Part shown: piece after piece, positions 24,148 to 33,607 of the stretch
Layout: each line of letters starts with the position of its first letter
Numbering within the stretch: the stretch's first letter is position 1
Assembly: GCF_013602415.1 (NCBI RefSeq)
Contig: NZ_WPAG02000002.1
Coordinates: 1,612,001-1,676,000 of the forward strand
Reading direction: 5' to 3'
DNA: 64,000 bases
Source of the DNA: Rhodococcus sp. B50
GTDB lineage: Bacteria > Actinomycetota > Actinomycetes > Mycobacteriales > Mycobacteriaceae
Translations under genes and position numbers: made by a program
The notes under the pieces: generated by a model
Told to the model about the DNA's origin: nothing
The model's database searches: none
What the model saw: the letters and a program-made list of their open reading frames with translations, nothing else

Positions 24148-24915
24148 GTGTACGCAGAGGAACGGCAACAGGCGATCGCGGCGCTGGTCGCGGCGCGTGG
24201 CCGCGTGTCGGTCGCGGCTCTCGCCGACCGTTACGGCGTCACCACCGAGACGGTGCGGCGCGACCTCGCCCACCTCGAACGCCTGGGCCACGTGCGGCGC
24301 GTCCACGGGGGCGCGATTCCGGCCGCCTCACTCACGGTGGCCGAGCCCGCCCTCTCCGAGCGCGAACACACCCGCGCCGAGCACAAGGACCGCATCGCCG
24401 CCGCGGCCACCTCCTTTCTCCCACCGTCCGGGGGGAGCGTGCTCTTCGACGCCGGCACCACCACCGGCAGAATCGTCGGTGCACTGCCACCCGAGGTCGA
24501 GCTCACCGTGGTCACCAACTCGGTGCCGATCGCCGCGCGCCTCGCGGCGATGAACGCCGTGCAGTTGCACCTGCTCGGCGGGCGCGTCCGCGGAGTCACC
24601 CAGGCCGCGGTGGGCGCCGAGGCCCTGACCACCCTCTCGACAGTCCATGTGGACGTCGCATTCATCGGCACCAACGCCCTGAGCATCGACCACGGACTGT
24701 CCACGCCCGATGCTGACGAGGCCGCGATCAAACGCGCCATGGTGCGCACGGCCGACCGGGTCGTCGTGGTCGCCGATTCGTCGAAGGTCGGCCGGCGCAA
24801 CCTGCTGAGCTTCGCGTCGCTCGAACCGATCGACGTCCTGGTCACCGACACCGACCTCGACGACACCGACCGCCGTCAACTCATCGAACACGGAATCGAG
24901 GTGGTGACGGCATGA
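24148..24915 (+). CDS. DeoR-family regulator of the fructose PTS
   Basis: 255 residues. The N-terminal DeoR helix-turn-helix (MYAEERQQAIAALVAARGRVSVAALADRYGVTTETVRRDLAHLE) precedes a sugar-isomerase-like effector domain with DAGTTTGRI, TNSVPIA, GGRVRGVTQAAVGAEA and VADSSKVGRR. The effector is probably fructose 1-phosphate or fructose 1,6-bisphosphate, by analogy with FruR/SugR-type regulators. I place the start at GTG 24148, with AGGAG 5 nt upstream; the GTG at 24142 would overlap the ribosome site. Its last 4 bp (ATGA) overlap fruK, so they are translationally coupled. Confidence 0.88.
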   Translation: MYAEERQQAIAALVAARGRVSVAALADRYGVTTETVRRDLAHLERLGHVRRVHGGAIPAASLTVAEPALSEREHTRAEHKDRIAAAATSFLPPSGGSVLFDAGTTTGRIVGALPPEVELTVVTNSVPIAARLAAMNAVQLHLLGGRVRGVTQAAVGAEALTTLSTVHVDVAFIGTNALSIDHGLSTPDADEAAIKRAMVRTADRVVVVADSSKVGRRNLLSFASLEPIDVLVTDTDLDDTDRRQLIEHGIEVVTA

Positions 24916-25901
24916 TCGTCACGCTCACGGCCAACCCCAGTCTCGACCGCACGGTCGGCCTGACGGGCCCACTCGAACGCGGAAGGGTGCATCGCACCGA
25001 GCGATCCACCGTCGACCCGGGTGGGAAGGGGATCAATGTCGCCCGCGTGCTGCACGCCGCATCGACCGAGGTGGTGGCCGTCCTTCCGGCCAACACCGGC
25101 GACCCACTGCTCGCCGCGCTCGAGGACCGGGGCATCGCGCATCGGGCCGTGCCCACCTCCGGGTCGACACGCAACAACATCACCGTCGCCGAACCCGACG
25201 GCACCACCACGAAACTCAACGAGCCCGGAACACCCTGTACCGGGCGCACGCTGGGCGAACTGCACGCCGCCCTGCTCGAGTGCGCGCAGGACGCCGCGTG
25301 GACCGTCCTGTCGGGCTCCCTCCCTCCCGGAGTGCCCGAATCCTGGTACGCCGATCTCGTGGATGCCCTGCGCAGCCTGGGGTGCCGCATCGCGATCGAC
25401 ACCTCCGAGCGGCCGCTGCTCGCCCTCGCCGCGCGTTTCCCCGCGGCCGCCCCGGACGTGATCAAGCCGAATTCCGACGAACTCGCCCAGCTCACCGGGG
25501 CGGACGCGCACGAACTCGAATCCGGCGCCGCCGCAGGCGATGTCGGTGCCGTGGTCGATGCAGGGCGGGTCCTGGTCGACCGTGGCGTCGGCGCGGTCCT
25601 CGCCACCCTCGGAAGCGCCGGCGCCGTTCTGGTCACCGAGGCGGGCGCCTGGCGCGCCACCGCGGCCGATGTCACGGTCCGCAGCACGGTCGGCGCGGGC
25701 GACTCGTCGCTCGCGGGATATCTGCTTGCCGAACAGGCCGGCCGCGAACCGGCCGAGTGCCTGCGACTCGCCGTCGCCTACGGGACCGCGGCCGTCGCAC
25801 TTCCCGGAACCGCCCTTCCCACTCCCGATTCCGTCGACCCCACCCGAGTGCACGTCACCGACGTCCACCGCCGACCCCGACCGCTCCCCTCCCACTCCTA
25901 A
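24912..25901 (+). CDS. fruK: 1-phosphofructokinase
   Basis: 329 residues, PfkB family. Phosphorylates fructose 1-phosphate, the product of FruA, to fructose 1,6-bisphosphate. PfkB signature 1 is GGKGINVARVL (near residue 37) and signature 2 is VGAGDSSLAGYL, with the catalytic Asp in GAGDS. TLTANPSLDRTV at the N-terminus is typical of FruK/LacC sugar-phosphate kinases. It starts with ATGA overlapping the fruR stop and ends 8 nt before fruA: one operon. Confidence 0.95.
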   Translation: MIVTLTANPSLDRTVGLTGPLERGRVHRTERSTVDPGGKGINVARVLHAASTEVVAVLPANTGDPLLAALEDRGIAHRAVPTSGSTRNNITVAEPDGTTTKLNEPGTPCTGRTLGELHAALLECAQDAAWTVLSGSLPPGVPESWYADLVDALRSLGCRIAIDTSERPLLALAARFPAAAPDVIKPNSDELAQLTGADAHELESGAAAGDVGAVVDAGRVLVDRGVGAVLATLGSAGAVLVTEAGAWRATAADVTVRSTVGAGDSSLAGYLLAEQAGREPAECLRLAVAYGTAAVALPGTALPTPDSVDPTRVHVTDVHRRPRPLPSHS

Positions 25902-25909
25902 GGAACGTC

Positions 25910-28003
25910 ATGTCCGACACCACCTCCGGCCCCGCAGGCGGTTCCTCGATCATCGGTACGGAACTCGTCGCGCTCGACGCCGACCTGGGATCCGACAAGA
26001 ACTCCGTCATCGCTGCGCTCGCCGGACGCCTCGCCGCGACCGGCCGAGCCTCCGACGCCGACGCGCTCACGGCAGCCGTTCTCGAACGGGAAGCCAAGTC
26101 CGCCACCGGCCTTCCCGGCGGAATCGCGATCCCCCACGCCCGCAGCGAAGCGGTCACCACTCCCTCCCTCGGATTCGCCCGACTGTCTCCGAAGGCCGAC
26201 TTCGGAGCTCCCGACGGACCCGCCGACCTCGTCTTCCTCATCGCCGCGCCGGAAGGTGCGGGCGGCGACCACATGAAGCTGCTGACCGCCCTCGCTCGCG
26301 CACTCGTGCGTCCGGACTTCGTCGCGTCGCTGCGCGCGGCCGCCTCCGCCGAGGAGGTCATCGCGCTGGTCGAGGACGTCCTCCCACCCCGACCCGAGCC
26401 GTCCGGCACCGGTGCTGCCGCCTCCGCCGCAGCGGCGGCACAGCCGGCGCCCGCCGCGTCCGCGAAGCCCGCGGTCGCACCCCCGCAGAGTCCGGAGCAA
26501 CCCGCCGGCAGCCGCACGATCGTCGCGGTCACCGCGTGCCCGACCGGCATCGCGCACACCTACATGGCCGCCGATGCGCTGGCCGCGGCCGGTGAACGCG
26601 CGGGCGTGACGGTCCGGGTGGAGACGCAGGGGTCGAGCGGTAGCACTCCCCTGCCCGCCGATACGATCGCCGGCGCCGACGCCGTCATCTTCGCCACCGA
26701 TGTGGGGGTCAAGGGCCGGGAACGGTTCGCCGGCAAGCCTGTGATCGCGTCGGGCGTCAAGCGCGCGATCAACGAGCCGGACACCATGATCGCCGAGGCT
26801 CTGAAGGCCTCCGCCGATCCGTCCGCACGCACCGTCGAGGCCGCCTCGGGCGCCCCGGCGGGCGAGTCGGAGAGCGGCAGCGACCTCGGCTGGGGCACCC
26901 GACTGCGGCAGATCCTGCTCACCGGCGTGAGTTACATGATCCCGTTCGTCGCGGCCGGTGGTCTGCTCATCGCCCTCGGCTTCCTGCTCGCCGGTCCCGA
27001 CATCACCGACTCGGCTGCCGACATCGTCCTCGACAACACGCTCACCAACCTGCCCGCGGGCGGGCTCGGCACCTATCTCGGTGCGGTCCTGTACCAGATC
27101 GGCTCGCTGGCGTTCTCGTTCCTCGTCCCGGCGCTGGCCGGCTACATCGCCTTCGCCATCGCCGACCGTCCGGGTCTCGCCCCCGGCTTCACCGCAGGTG
27201 CGGTCGCCGTCTTCGTCGGCGCCGGCTTCATCGGTGGTCTCGTCGGCGGCATCATCGCCGGCTTCGCAGCCCTATGGGTCGGCCGTATCCCGCTGCCCAC
27301 CTGGGCTCGCGGTCTGATGCCGGTGGTGATCATTCCGCTGCTCGCGAGCCTGATCGTCGGTGGGCTCATGTTCCTGCTCCTCGGTCGTCCGCTGGCCGCG
27401 ATCACGACGGGTCTGACGGACTGGCTCAACGGTCTGTCCGGTGGTTCCGCGGTGCTGCTCGGCGCCATCCTCGGCCTGATGATGTGTTTCGACCTCGGCG
27501 GGCCGGTCAACAAGGCTGCCTACGCCTTCGCCGTCGCGGGTCTCGACGTCGCCAACACCGCCTCCCTCGAGATCATGGCGGCGGTCATGGCGGCCGGTAT
27601 GGTTCCGCCGCTCGCCATGGCGCTGTCGTCGTTGGTGCGTCCCCGTCTCTACAGCACGGCCGAACGCGAGAACGGCAAGGCGGCGTGGCTGCTCGGTGCG
27701 TCGTTCATCTCGGAAGGTGCCATCCCGTTCGCGGCTGCCGACCCGATCCGGGTGATCCCGTCGATGATGCTCGGCGGCGCGGTGACCGGCGGCATCGTCA
27801 TGGCGACCGGTGTCACGCTCACCGCACCCCACGGCGGACTGTTCGTCCTGTTCGCCATCGACCGCGTCGTGTGGTTCCTGATCGCGCTGGTGATCGGCAC
27901 GGTGATCGCCGCGCTCGCGGTCAGCATCGCGAAGTCGATCACCCGTCCCGTCCGGGCCGCCGCCGACGAGGCGAACCCGCAACCCGTAGCCGCACACTCC
28001 TGA
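25910..28003 (+). CDS. fruA: Fructose-specific PTS enzyme IIABC
   Basis: 697 residues. Imports fructose while phosphorylating it at C1. Domain order: EIIA (about 15-155; phosphorylated His76 in GIAIPHARS), an Ala/Pro-rich linker (about 160-200), EIIB (about 202-300; phosphocysteine Cys210 in VTACPTGIAHTYMAA), and membrane EIIC (about 320-690) with GVSYMIPFVAAGGLL at its start. The IIA-IIB-IIC order matches actinobacterial FruA. AAGGAA lies 4 nt before the ATG. It ends 43 bp before ptsH, where AAGGAG initiates translation. Confidence 0.95.
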   Translation: MSDTTSGPAGGSSIIGTELVALDADLGSDKNSVIAALAGRLAATGRASDADALTAAVLEREAKSATGLPGGIAIPHARSEAVTTPSLGFARLSPKADFGAPDGPADLVFLIAAPEGAGGDHMKLLTALARALVRPDFVASLRAAASAEEVIALVEDVLPPRPEPSGTGAAASAAAAAQPAPAASAKPAVAPPQSPEQPAGSRTIVAVTACPTGIAHTYMAADALAAAGERAGVTVRVETQGSSGSTPLPADTIAGADAVIFATDVGVKGRERFAGKPVIASGVKRAINEPDTMIAEALKASADPSARTVEAASGAPAGESESGSDLGWGTRLRQILLTGVSYMIPFVAAGGLLIALGFLLAGPDITDSAADIVLDNTLTNLPAGGLGTYLGAVLYQIGSLAFSFLVPALAGYIAFAIADRPGLAPGFTAGAVAVFVGAGFIGGLVGGIIAGFAALWVGRIPLPTWARGLMPVVIIPLLASLIVGGLMFLLLGRPLAAITTGLTDWLNGLSGGSAVLLGAILGLMMCFDLGGPVNKAAYAFAVAGLDVANTASLEIMAAVMAAGMVPPLAMALSSLVRPRLYSTAERENGKAAWLLGASFISEGAIPFAAADPIRVIPSMMLGGAVTGGIVMATGVTLTAPHGGLFVLFAIDRVVWFLIALVIGTVIAALAVSIAKSITRPVRAAADEANPQPVAAHS

Positions 28004-28046
28004 TCGCCCGATCGCACTGCACTTCCCCACCACGAAGGAGATTCAC

Positions 28047-28304
28047 ATGCCCAGCACCACGGTCGCCGTCGGTTCGTCCATCGGCCTTCATGCCCGTCCC
28101 GCAGGGATCATCGCCGAGGCCGTGGTCGCGGCCGGCGTCCCCGTCACTCTCGCAGTGGACGGTGGGGAGCCCGTCGACGCGGGTTCGGCCCTGATGATCA
28201 TGACGCTCGGCGCGGGACAGGGCACGCAGGTGACGGTCTCCTGCGACGACGACGCGGTCCTCGCGCAGGTCGTCGAGCTGGTGGCCGCGGATCTCGACGC
28301 CTGA
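28047..28304 (+). CDS. ptsH: Phosphocarrier protein HPr
   Basis: 85 residues, standard HPr length. The phosphorylated histidine is His15 in GLHARPAG. The regulatory-serine segment reads DAGSALMIMTLGA, keeping a serine near position 46 as in other HPr proteins, but no HPr kinase is encoded here. It hands phosphate from EI to FruA. It is the last gene of fruR-fruK-fruA-ptsH, with AAGGAG 6 nt before the ATG, and abuts the convergent secreted-protein gene with only 2 bp between stops and no visible terminator. Confidence 0.95.
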   Translation: MPSTTVAVGSSIGLHARPAGIIAEAVVAAGVPVTLAVDGGEPVDAGSALMIMTLGAGQGTQVTVSCDDDAVLAQVVELVAADLDA

Positions 28305-28306
28305 CC

Positions 28307-29347
28307 TCACCCGCGGGCGCGGCGCCGGACGACGAGTCCGAGTACCCCGAGGGCGATCACCCCGGCAGCCACGCCCGCACCCACTATCGGCAGTGCCGCG
28401 GACGACATCTCGTCCGCGGCATCGTCGTCCGCAGGCACGAACAGTTCGGTCGCACCGCGACGGATCCGGATCGGCGGGTTCGCCGCCGCTGTCGCGCCGC
28501 GCTCGGACGCGGTGAGCAGATCGCCCTCGGCGGTGAAGGCGACGGCTTCGCCCTGCGGTTCGTCCGGTACCGGGATCCGGAAGCGAGGACCTGCGACCAG
28601 GGCGGACGCAAGATCCCCGTCGGGCACGTGGAACAGGTACACGTCGGTGTAGGTGCGTACCGCGGCAACCGTCCCGTCGGCGCTGACGGCACCGCCGGTG
28701 ATCATCGAGGAGGACGCACCGGGAATGGGCCCGCCGGAAGTGTCCGACGGCCCGAGTGCCAACGAGCCGACCTTCTCGAGGGCGGCCGGTCCCGGCACGG
28801 GGAGGTCGCCGGTCGTGAGTCCGCGTGCGGGCCGGTACACGTTGCTCGACCCGAACAGCGCCTTGGTCACGATCACCGGTTCGCCTGCCGCCGAGACGAG
28901 TACGGTCTCGGCATCGCGGGGACCGTCGGGATAGGTCAGCCGGTGCAGGTCGCCCCGGCCGGTGTCGGGGTCGAGGGAGATCAACGCGATCGTCCCGCGG
29001 ACACCGGTGTTGTCGCCGAGGTCGCCGAGCCACAACCGGCCATCGGGACCCGCGGCGAGATCCTCGACGTCGTACGGATCGACGGGAGACGGAATCCGCT
29101 GCCGCACCGAGCATTCTCCGTCGAGTTCGACGATGCGCTCGTCCTCCCCGGCATCCGGCGTCGCGAACAACCGTCCGTCGATCGTCGCGAGGCCGGAGAG
29201 TTCGGCCAAGGCGGGATCGTCCGGGGTGCACAGGATCTCGTTCGGAAGATCGGCGACCGGGATCCCCCCGTCCTGCGCACCGGCGTGCGACACCGGTACG
29301 AACGCCGTGACGGCAGCGACCAGCGCCGCCCGGCGCACGAGCCGCAT
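28307..29347 (-). CDS. Secreted beta-propeller-like protein with C-terminal membrane anchor
   Basis: 346 residues. A signal peptide (MRLVRRAALVAAVTAFVPVSHAGAQ, cut near 25) is followed by repeats of the form DGRLFATPDAG, DGRLWLGDLGD and DGTVAAVRTY, suggesting a beta-propeller of the esterase-like/WD40-like type. A C-terminal membrane helix (about 318-339) and RRRARG would anchor it with the domain outside. Two cysteines (ILCTPDD, GECSVRQ) may form a disulphide. Function unknown. Its ATG overlaps the hflX stop (TGATG), so translation is coupled to hflX although the functions look unrelated. Confidence 0.72.
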   Translation of the reverse strand: MRLVRRAALVAAVTAFVPVSHAGAQDGGIPVADLPNEILCTPDDPALAELSGLATIDGRLFATPDAGEDERIVELDGECSVRQRIPSPVDPYDVEDLAAGPDGRLWLGDLGDNTGVRGTIALISLDPDTGRGDLHRLTYPDGPRDAETVLVSAAGEPVIVTKALFGSSNVYRPARGLTTGDLPVPGPAALEKVGSLALGPSDTSGGPIPGASSSMITGGAVSADGTVAAVRTYTDVYLFHVPDGDLASALVAGPRFRIPVPDEPQGEAVAFTAEGDLLTASERGATAAANPPIRIRRGATELFVPADDDAADEMSSAALPIVGAGVAAGVIALGVLGLVVRRRARG

Positions 29348-30813
29348 CAGGCCGCGAAGTCGACCAATGCCGACGCCAGCGCGGCCGGCACCTTCGCATG
29401 AACCCGCGTGCCGTCCACCTCGTGCTCGGACGACAGGATCTGACCGTCGGAATGGATGCGCGCGAGCAGGTCGCCGCGGGTGTACGGCAGGAGCAGCTTC
29501 ACCTCGACGTCGGGATCCTCGAGCAGGGCAGCCAGCTGGGCCTGTAGTTCGTCGACGCCTTCCCCGGTGTGCGCGGAAACGAACACCGCGCCGGGGATCG
29601 CGCCGCGCAACTGGGTCAGGGTGACCGGATCGGCGGCGTCGATCTTGTTGACGACGATCAGTTCGGGCGGCGGCGGTGCGTCCGATTCGCGCAGCACCTC
29701 GGTGACGACCTCGCGTACCGCCTTGATCTGCTCGGTGGGCATCGGGTCGGAACCGTCGACGACGTGGAGCAGCACGTCGGCGTCGGCGACCTCCTCGAGG
29801 GTCGACCGGAACGCCTCGACCAACTGGGTCGGCAGGTGCCGGACGAAACCGACGGTGTCGGTGAGCACGTACTCGCGTCCATCGGGCAGCGCGGACCGGC
29901 GGGTCGTGGGGTCGAGGGTCGCGAACAGCGCGTTCTGCACCAGGACACCGGAGCCGGTGAGCTTGTTGAGCAGGCTCGACTTGCCTGCGTTGGTGTACCC
30001 GACGATCGCGACGGACGGGATCCGGTTGCGCAGGCGTCGCGTGCGCTTGGTGTCGCGCGCGGCCTTCATCGCCTTGATCTCGCGGCGAAGTTTGGCCATC
30101 CGCTCGCGGATCCGGCGACGGTCGGTCTCGATCTTCGTCTCACCGGGACCACGCAGACCCACACCACCGTTGCTACCGGCGCGACCACCGGCCTGCCGCG
30201 ACATCGACTCGCCCCAGCCGCGCAGACGCGGAAGCATGTACTCCATCTGTGCGAGGGAGACCTGCGCCTTACCTTCCCGGGAGGTCGCGTGCTGCGCGAA
30301 GATGTCGAGGATCAGCGCGGTCCGGTCGATGACCTTGACCTTGACGACCTTCTCCAGCGCCGTGAGCTGGGCGGGAGTGAGCTCGCCGTCGCAGATCACC
30401 GTGTCGGCGCCGGTGGCCAGCACGATCTGCCGCAGCTCGTCGGCCTTGCCCGAACCGATGTAGGTGGAGGCGTCGGGCCGGTCGCGACGCTGGACCAGAC
30501 CTTCGAGAACCTCCGAGCCCGCGGTCTCGGCGAGCGCGGCGAGCTCGGCCAGGCTCGCTTCCGCCTGGGCGGCCGTTCCGCCGGTCCAGACACCGACGAG
30601 CACGACGCGCTCGAGTCGGAGCTGACGGTATTCGACTTCGGTGATGTCCTCGAGTTCCGTGGACAGACCGGCCACACGCCGCAACGCACTGCGGTCTTCG
30701 AGTTGCATCTCGCCGACGGACGGATCCTCGGCGGTCCAGCCTCCGGGTGCGTCGTACGCGGTCGAAGTGCTGTCATCTGGGGTTGCGCGGTGCGTGCGCT
30801 GTGTGTTCGTCAT
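29347..30813 (-). CDS. hflX: Ribosome-associated GTPase HflX
   Basis: 488 residues. HflX N-terminal domain (RLERVVLVGVWTGG... STYIGSGKADEL), the glycine-rich linker GGRAGSNGGVGLRGPGETKIETDRR, then the GTPase domain: G1 GYTNAGKSSL, G2 T in ATLDPTTR, G3 DTVGF, G4 NKID, G5 SAHTG. HflX splits stalled or hibernating ribosomes; in mycobacteria it influences macrolide resistance and growth under stress. ATG 30813 follows GGAGGT closely (2-4 nt). Neighbours match Rv2725c-Rv2728c. Confidence 0.95.
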   Translation of the reverse strand: MTNTQRTHRATPDDSTSTAYDAPGGWTAEDPSVGEMQLEDRSALRRVAGLSTELEDITEVEYRQLRLERVVLVGVWTGGTAAQAEASLAELAALAETAGSEVLEGLVQRRDRPDASTYIGSGKADELRQIVLATGADTVICDGELTPAQLTALEKVVKVKVIDRTALILDIFAQHATSREGKAQVSLAQMEYMLPRLRGWGESMSRQAGGRAGSNGGVGLRGPGETKIETDRRRIRERMAKLRREIKAMKAARDTKRTRRLRNRIPSVAIVGYTNAGKSSLLNKLTGSGVLVQNALFATLDPTTRRSALPDGREYVLTDTVGFVRHLPTQLVEAFRSTLEEVADADVLLHVVDGSDPMPTEQIKAVREVVTEVLRESDAPPPPELIVVNKIDAADPVTLTQLRGAIPGAVFVSAHTGEGVDELQAQLAALLEDPDVEVKLLLPYTRGDLLARIHSDGQILSSEHEVDGTRVHAKVPAALASALVDFAA

Positions 30814-30907
30814 ACACCTCCATGGTGTCACGAAGCCCGAATCGGTGCATTCGAGTTTTTCGGCCGCATCCGCGCGCAGAGTTCCGTCGCCCGCCCTGCG
30901 GAGCGGA

Positions 30908-31774
30908 TCAGTACGGCGCCGACCACCAGCTGTCGTCGAGCTGACCCGTCGCGACCAGCACCGACGGCCCGCGGAGCCAGGCCCGTCCGTCCTCGATCCG
31001 CACCTCGACCGAACCACCGGGGATCCGCACCTGCACCACGCCCTCGGAGGCACCGTCGAAGCGCAGTGCTGCCGCGGCCGCAGCGACCGTGCCGGTGCCG
31101 CAGGAGCGGGTCTCCCCCACTCCGCGTTCGTGGACCCGCATGTGGACGGTCCCGGCCGCGATCGGAGTCAGGAACTCGATGTTGACCCCGTGGGGGAAGA
31201 ATCCCGGGTCGAAGCCGGGCGAGGTGAGGTCGAGACCGGCCAGGCTCGCCTCGCTCAGGTGCGGGTCGACGCATGCCAGGTGGGGATTGCCGACGTCGAT
31301 GCCGATGCCCGGATAGACGCGCCCGTCGATGGTCGCCGCCGACTCGCCCAGGCTGCGCACCGTACCCATGTCGACGGTCACCTCACCGCGAACCGGCCCG
31401 GTCTCGTGTACCCGGACGGGCTTGCCGCCCGCGCGGCTGCCGACGACGAACTCGCGGCGGCTCTCGAGCTCGCGCGCGGTGAGATAGTGCGCGAACACCC
31501 GCACCCCGTTGCCACACATCTCGGCGATGGATCCGTCGCCGTTGCGGTAGTCCATGAACCAGTCGTCCGCGCCGGTGCCCTCCGGCAGTTCGCCGAGCAC
31601 CCCGGCCGAGACCAGCGCACCGGCCCGCGCCACCCGCAGCACCCCGTCGGCACCGAGTCCGCGCCGCCGGTCGCACAGGGCGGCGATCCGGTCGGCATCG
31701 AGGTCCAGGCGGGCGTCGGGATCGGGAAGGATCACGAAGTCGTTCTCGGTTCCGTGCCCTTTGCTGAACTCCAT
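30908..31774 (-). CDS. dapF: Diaminopimelate epimerase
   Basis: 288 residues. Converts LL- to meso-diaminopimelate for lysine and peptidoglycan. It is cofactor-free with two catalytic cysteines, Cys87 in EMCGNGVR and Cys225 in [10 protein letters not shown]-terminal [12 protein letters not shown] is the family start. The ATG is 10 nt downstream of the miaA stop. TAAGGT, which overlaps that stop, lies 7 nt before the ATG and could be read either as a leaderless -10 or as an AAGG ribosome site. dapA and dapB lie elsewhere in the window. Confidence 0.95.
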   Translation of the reverse strand: MEFSKGHGTENDFVILPDPDARLDLDADRIAALCDRRRGLGADGVLRVARAGALVSAGVLGELPEGTGADDWFMDYRNGDGSIAEMCGNGVRVFAHYLTARELESRREFVVGSRAGGKPVRVHETGPVRGEVTVDMGTVRSLGESAATIDGRVYPGIGIDVGNPHLACVDPHLSEASLAGLDLTSPGFDPGFFPHGVNIEFLTPIAAGTVHMRVHERGVGETRSCGTGTVAAAAAALRFDGASEGVVQVRIPGGSVEVRIEDGRAWLRGPSVLVATGQLDDSWWSAPY

Positions 31775-31784
31775 GGCCGATACC

Positions 31785-32747
31785 TTATCGGGCTGGTGAG
31801 GCCGGTGATGTCCGTGCGTCCCGTACCACCCGCAGGGCCGTCTCGCGCACGTCGGGCTCGGCGCCGTCGAGCCAGTGGATGCGCGGATCTCGGCGGAACC
31901 ACGAGCGCTGCCGTCGCACGTATCGCCGGGTCCCGATGAACGTCCGCTCGCGGGCGTGGGCGAGGTCGTACTCCCCGTCGATGTACGCGAGGACCTGCGC
32001 GTAGCCGATCGCGCGTCGCGCGGTGACCCCCTCGCGCAGTCCGACCTCGACGAGTCCGTGAACCTCGTCGACGAGGCCGCGTTCGAACATCAGATCGGTG
32101 CGCCGGGCGATGCGGTCGTCGAGCTCGGCGGTGGCGCGGTCGACGCCCAGGATCACGGTGCCCCAGCGAGGCTCGCCGATCGTCGGCTGCGACGCCGCGA
32201 ACGGTTGCCCGGTCAGTTCGACGACCTCGAGCGCCCGGACCATCCGTCGGCCGTCGGTGGGCAGGATCGTCGCCGCGGCGGCGGGATCGGCGCGTTGCAG
32301 CGCCCGGTGGACCGCGGCGAGACCCTCGGTTTCGAGCAGCGCCTCCCATTTCGCCCGTACCTGCGGATCCGTCGCCGGGAACTGCCATTCGTCGAACAGC
32401 GCCTGCACGTACATCATCGATCCGCCGACGACGACCGGGACACGACCGCGCCCGAGGATCGCTTCGACATCGGTGATCGCAGCCTGCTGGTACCGCGCGA
32501 CCGTCGCAGTCTCGGTGACGTCGAGGACGTCGAGCTGGTGGTGCGGAATGCCGCGACGCTCGTCCGGCGAGAGCTTCGCCGTCCCGATGTCCATGCCGCG
32601 GTACTGCTGCATCGCGTCGATGTTGACGATCTCGCCGCCGAGCGCCTCGGCGAGGTCCACTCCGAGATCGGACTTGCCCGTGGCCGTGGGGCCCACCACC
32701 GCGATCGGGACGAGCGCGTCGGCAGGGCCGGTTCTTCCTGCGCTCAC
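31785..32747 (-). CDS. miaA: tRNA dimethylallyltransferase
   Basis: 320 residues. Adds the dimethylallyl group to A37 of tRNAs reading UNN codons, the substrate of MiaB, whose gene is 2.9 kb upstream. P-loop [15 protein letters not shown] (about 19-33), the [15 protein letters not shown] segment that binds the target base, [10 protein letters not shown] and RRAIGYAQ. The start is GTG 32747, overlapping the TGA of the preceding gene by 4 bp (GTGA); upstream codons belong to that overlapping frame. Confidence 0.95.
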   Translation of the reverse strand: MSAGRTGPADALVPIAVVGPTATGKSDLGVDLAEALGGEIVNIDAMQQYRGMDIGTAKLSPDERRGIPHHQLDVLDVTETATVARYQQAAITDVEAILGRGRVPVVVGGSMMYVQALFDEWQFPATDPQVRAKWEALLETEGLAAVHRALQRADPAAAATILPTDGRRMVRALEVVELTGQPFAASQPTIGEPRWGTVILGVDRATAELDDRIARRTDLMFERGLVDEVHGLVEVGLREGVTARRAIGYAQVLAYIDGEYDLAHARERTFIGTRRYVRRQRSWFRRDPRIHWLDGAEPDVRETALRVVRDARTSPASPAR

Positions 32748-33457
32748 GGTGTCCAGATCCCCACGTGGTAGCCCACCCCGTAGGGCGCGGCGGAGTAGGT
32801 GACGGAGGCCGAGCGGGGCCGCTCGCCGAAAATCGCCGCCAACACGTGCCAGGCGGCGCGTCCGGCGAGTTCGATCTCCGAACACAGCTCGGCGTCGAGC
32901 GCCGCGAGGGCCTCCGGGTCTCCGGCGGCGAGCGCGGCCGCCAGCGCCGCCTCGACCTCCTCGGACCGCGGGTCGTAGGCGCCGGGGGCCTTGGCAGTGA
33001 GGGTCGCGGCTCCGTCGGCCACGACGAGCAGAGCCCGCGGAAGGTCGTCGCCGTCGAGATCCGCCCGCAGGTCACGGCCGAGATCCACGCAGTGCGCGGC
33101 GTCCGCGTCGGCGGCCACCACGCGGGTCGTCACCCGGGTGTGGGGCGCTGTACGGTCGCGGATCCAGCCGGCCACGAGTGCCGTCAGCGCGAGCGTGGGG
33201 TCGGGCTCGCCTGCGGCATCGGGGCCGAGCTGCACCGGGATGTCGGCACCGAAACCGCGGAAGGTTCCGCGCGCGGTGGACGGGACGGTCTGCTCGGCCT
33301 GCTCGGCACCCAGGACCACCCATTCCTCGGCACCGGACAGCCTGCGACCGACCTCGAGAACCGCCGCGCGCAGATCGTCGGTCTCGGACGCGGCGAGACC
33401 GGTCAGCTCGGGTACGAGCAGCGGTGGGGACGGCACGAACGCCGCGGCGGTCAACAC
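32744..33457 (-). CDS. Class III extradiol dioxygenase-like protein
   Basis: 237 residues from GTG 33457. The start [19 protein letters not shown], then [13 protein letters not shown] and [12 protein letters not shown], recall the LigB/MEMO fold. The usual metal-binding His-x-His of true LigB enzymes is not evident (AAFVPSPP replaces it), so ring cleavage is doubtful. It corresponds to M. tuberculosis Rv2728c, unknown function, with the same coupling to miaA (GTGA overlap). TACGGT ends 7 nt before the GTG: a leaderless start. Confidence 0.7.
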   Translation of the reverse strand: MLTAAAFVPSPPLLVPELTGLAASETDDLRAAVLEVGRRLSGAEEWVVLGAEQAEQTVPSTARGTFRGFGADIPVQLGPDAAGEPDPTLALTALVAGWIRDRTAPHTRVTTRVVAADADAAHCVDLGRDLRADLDGDDLPRALLVVADGAATLTAKAPGAYDPRSEEVEAALAAALAAGDPEALAALDAELCSEIELAGRAAWHVLAAIFGERPRSASVTYSAAPYGVGYHVGIWTP

Positions 33458-33464
33458 ATCGGCA

Positions 33465-33470
33465 ACCGTA
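33465..33470 (-). promoter_or_regulatory. Leaderless-type -10 (TACGGT) for the dioxygenase-like gene
   Basis: TACGGT ends 7 nt before GTG 33457; it would drive the dioxygenase-like gene, miaA and perhaps dapF and hflX. Confidence 0.5.
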
Positions 33471-33607
33471 GTCCACCGGACCCGGCGCCTCGCATCGACA
33501 CGACCTGTTTCAATAGTGGGCGGACGCGATCGCGGAGCCCCCGGGATCGACCTGCGGTAGACCCATGCGACCAGGCAGCCGTGCCGCGCGGCAGAGATGA
33601 GGTATCG

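Noticed and set aside
32744..33457. True class III extradiol ring-cleavage enzyme
   Set aside because: The His pair expected near the N-terminus for the iron site is not seen, so only the fold-level similarity is claimed.
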